A stretch of 6,773 bases of DNA from Fidelibacterota bacterium UBA2125 (GTDB lineage Bacteria > Fidelibacterota > Marinisomatia > Marinisomatales > S15-B10), in contig DCXX01000124.1 of NCBI GenBank assembly GCA_002329125.1, positions 16,879 through 23,651 of the forward strand, given 5' to 3'. This document shows positions 5,765-6,773 of this stretch, in pieces. Position 1 is the first letter of the stretch, and the number at the start of each line of letters is the position of its first letter. Position numbers and translations under genes: made by a program. The notes under the pieces were generated by a model. That model did not search any database. It was given only the letters and a program-made list of their open reading frames with translations, and was not told where the DNA came from.

Positions 5765-6106
5765 ATGAACAGAAAATTATTACAGGCAGGAATTATGCTT
5801 TTTCTAATCAGTTGTGCGCCACAATCTCAGGCTGACCGTATGACCCTCGGCACAGTACAATCCTCAATCCATACGGGGATGACCGGCGGTGAAATTCAGG
5901 AAGCACTCGGCGCCCCCAATATTATCTCTAAGAACAACGATGGTAATGAGATATGGACGTATGATCGTGTGTCCAAAGAGTCAACGAGCCGTGGCTTCCT
6001 TTTCTGGAGTTCAGAGGAATCAACCCAACGTACCCTCACCGTGCTTATCACATTTGATGGCGGAGGTCGTGTTGCTGACTACTCATATCATTCAACAGAA
6101 TTTTAG
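5765..6106 (+). CDS. small lipoprotein with BamE/SmpA-OmlA-like domain
   Basis: A 113-residue predicted lipoprotein. Residues 1-16 are a signal peptide (Arg3, Lys4, hydrophobic core) with the lipobox LISC and Cys17; Ala follows, compatible with outer-membrane sorting. The mature part resembles the SmpA/OmlA domain of BamE: a TLGTVQSSIHTGMTGGEIQEALG segment (28-49) where a helix leads to LGAPN, then GNEIWTYDR (60-68) with the conserved Trp and Tyr. After a polar loop comes a final pair of strands, RTLTVLITFDGGGRVADYSY (89-108). In BamE this fold supports outer-membrane protein assembly, but many small lipoproteins share it without being in the BAM complex, so no BAM role is claimed. Its stop is followed immediately by the next lipoprotein gene, suggesting one transcript and coupled translation. 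It diverges from the ABC operon. Confidence 0.85.
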   Translation: MNRKLLQAGIMLFLISCAPQSQADRMTLGTVQSSIHTGMTGGEIQEALGAPNIISKNNDGNEIWTYDRVSKESTSRGFLFWSSEESTQRTLTVLITFDGGGRVADYSYHSTEF

Positions 6107-6763
6107 GTGAAGAGTTTCAGAGAACCCAGAACCCGTCTAATGAGGACTGCGAGTCTTATTCTTAAACTCTACCTCATCTCTTTTATTGCCGGCTGTGCTC
6201 CTACAAAACCTCCGGCAACGGTAGCAGAGGCGAGAAGTATGGAGACCCGGATTGTTGGTGCGGAGTACAACCAAGTGTTTAAATCGTCACTGAATGTTCT
6301 CCAGGATCTTTACTACAGTATGGATGTGGTGGAAGCGGATCTCGGACTCATTCAAGCCAGTCGCCATACAGAAGGCAAGCAGGCCGACACTATTGAGGAA
6401 AAGGGTATTGATGAGCCTTTAGACTGGAAGAAGATCTGCGGAGTTGCCGCGGTAGCGGTTTTGTTTGTCGGTTTTATAGCTTTACTGACAAGTGGTGGAA
6501 GCGATGGTAACGGTGATGATGGTGATTCAGAGCAACACCACTTTATCCACGATGACGATGGACCGAGCGGTCCTGTTGTCTACAATTACAAGGTGACAGT
6601 AAATCTAGAAACTGTCGGCGAAGATCAGACTAAGGTGCGCGTAAGTGCTCAGGGAGAGAAGTTGGTTGGAGGGAGTGTGGTTTCAGCCGGGCCAGTTCAG
6701 GAGCCGGAATTCTTTCAACGCTTTTTTGCTAGTCTCGATAAATCTCTTTTCTTAGACAACTAA
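6107..6763 (+). CDS. uncharacterised lipoprotein with internal hydrophobic segment and Gly/Asp/His-rich linker
   Basis: I do not recognise a named family. The longest reading starts at GTG 6107, directly after the preceding TAG. An ATG at codon 12 (6140) gives a more normal signal peptide (MRTASLILKLYLISFIAGC) and may be the real start; neither has a strong ribosome binding site. Numbering from GTG, the lipobox IAGC places lipidated Cys at 30. Residues 46-86 (GAEYNQVFKSSLNVLQDLYY, then DLGLIQASR) look like a compact alpha/beta unit. Residues about 110-128 (CGVAAVAVLFVGFIALLTS) could span a membrane. Residues 129-156 are a low-complexity Gly/Asp/Ser stretch containing HHFIHDDD (144-151). Residues 158-217 are strand-rich (VYNYKVTVNLETV, TKVRVSAQGE) and end in PEFFQRFFASLDKSLFL. 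The hydrophobic block and linker seem to split one domain into two halves. The role is unknown; it is probably in the envelope, co-expressed with the BamE-like protein. Confidence 0.85.
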   Translation: MKSFREPRTRLMRTASLILKLYLISFIAGCAPTKPPATVAEARSMETRIVGAEYNQVFKSSLNVLQDLYYSMDVVEADLGLIQASRHTEGKQADTIEEKGIDEPLDWKKICGVAAVAVLFVGFIALLTSGGSDGNGDDGDSEQHHFIHDDDGPSGPVVYNYKVTVNLETVGEDQTKVRVSAQGEKLVGGSVVSAGPVQEPEFFQRFFASLDKSLFLDN

Positions 6764-6773
6764 TTTTACTTTG

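Noticed and set aside
1..6773. CRISPR array, insertion sequence, tRNA, attachment site or phage genes
   Set aside because: No regularly spaced repeats, transposase or integrase motifs, tRNA-like folds or terminal inverted repeats were seen on either strand.

Overview
The window looks like ordinary chromosomal sequence from a Gram-negative bacterium. Supporting signs are a complex I subunit, three predicted lipoproteins (one with a BamE/SmpA-type fold), and dense gene packing without mobile elements. Base composition is moderate, with AT-rich intergenic gaps. Several minus-strand starts have no visible Shine-Dalgarno sequence. I cannot fix the phylum from the sequence. An uncultivated marine lineage such as Marinimicrobia or another FCB-group relative is a guess, not a result.

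Layout: (1) 1-144, minus strand, holds the first 48 codons of nuoB (NADH-quinone oxidoreductase subunit B), running off the left edge. (2) 145-353 is an AT-rich divergent control region. It has a good promoter and ribosome binding site for the next gene and a weaker candidate promoter for nuoB. (3) 354-1991, plus strand, is a complete malic enzyme of the SfcA/MaeA type. (4) 1992-2050 is a short convergent gap filled by a hairpin flanked by A and T runs, a likely bidirectional terminator. (5) 2051-5631, minus strand, is a three-gene operon transcribed right to left: a lipoprotein substrate-binding protein, then a DppB-type permease, then a DppC-type permease overlapping it by 8 bases. It is a peptide/nickel-family ABC importer without its ATPases. 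(6) 5632-5764 is a second divergent control region. (7) 5765-6763, plus strand, is a pair of directly abutting small lipoprotein genes: a BamE/SmpA-like protein and an unrecognised protein with an internal hydrophobic segment and a Gly/Asp/His-rich linker.

Functionally, malic enzyme (malate to pyruvate, CO2 and reduced nicotinamide) sits back to back with a respiratory complex I gene. That fits central energy metabolism, though the link is inferred. The ABC genes would import peptides or similar small solutes and must borrow ATPase subunits encoded elsewhere. The two lipoproteins are probably co-translated envelope proteins. I found no clear evidence of a new multi-gene system. The least explained item is the last lipoprotein, followed by the enlarged periplasmic loop in the DppC-type permease and the nuoB gene without a nuoA in front of it.
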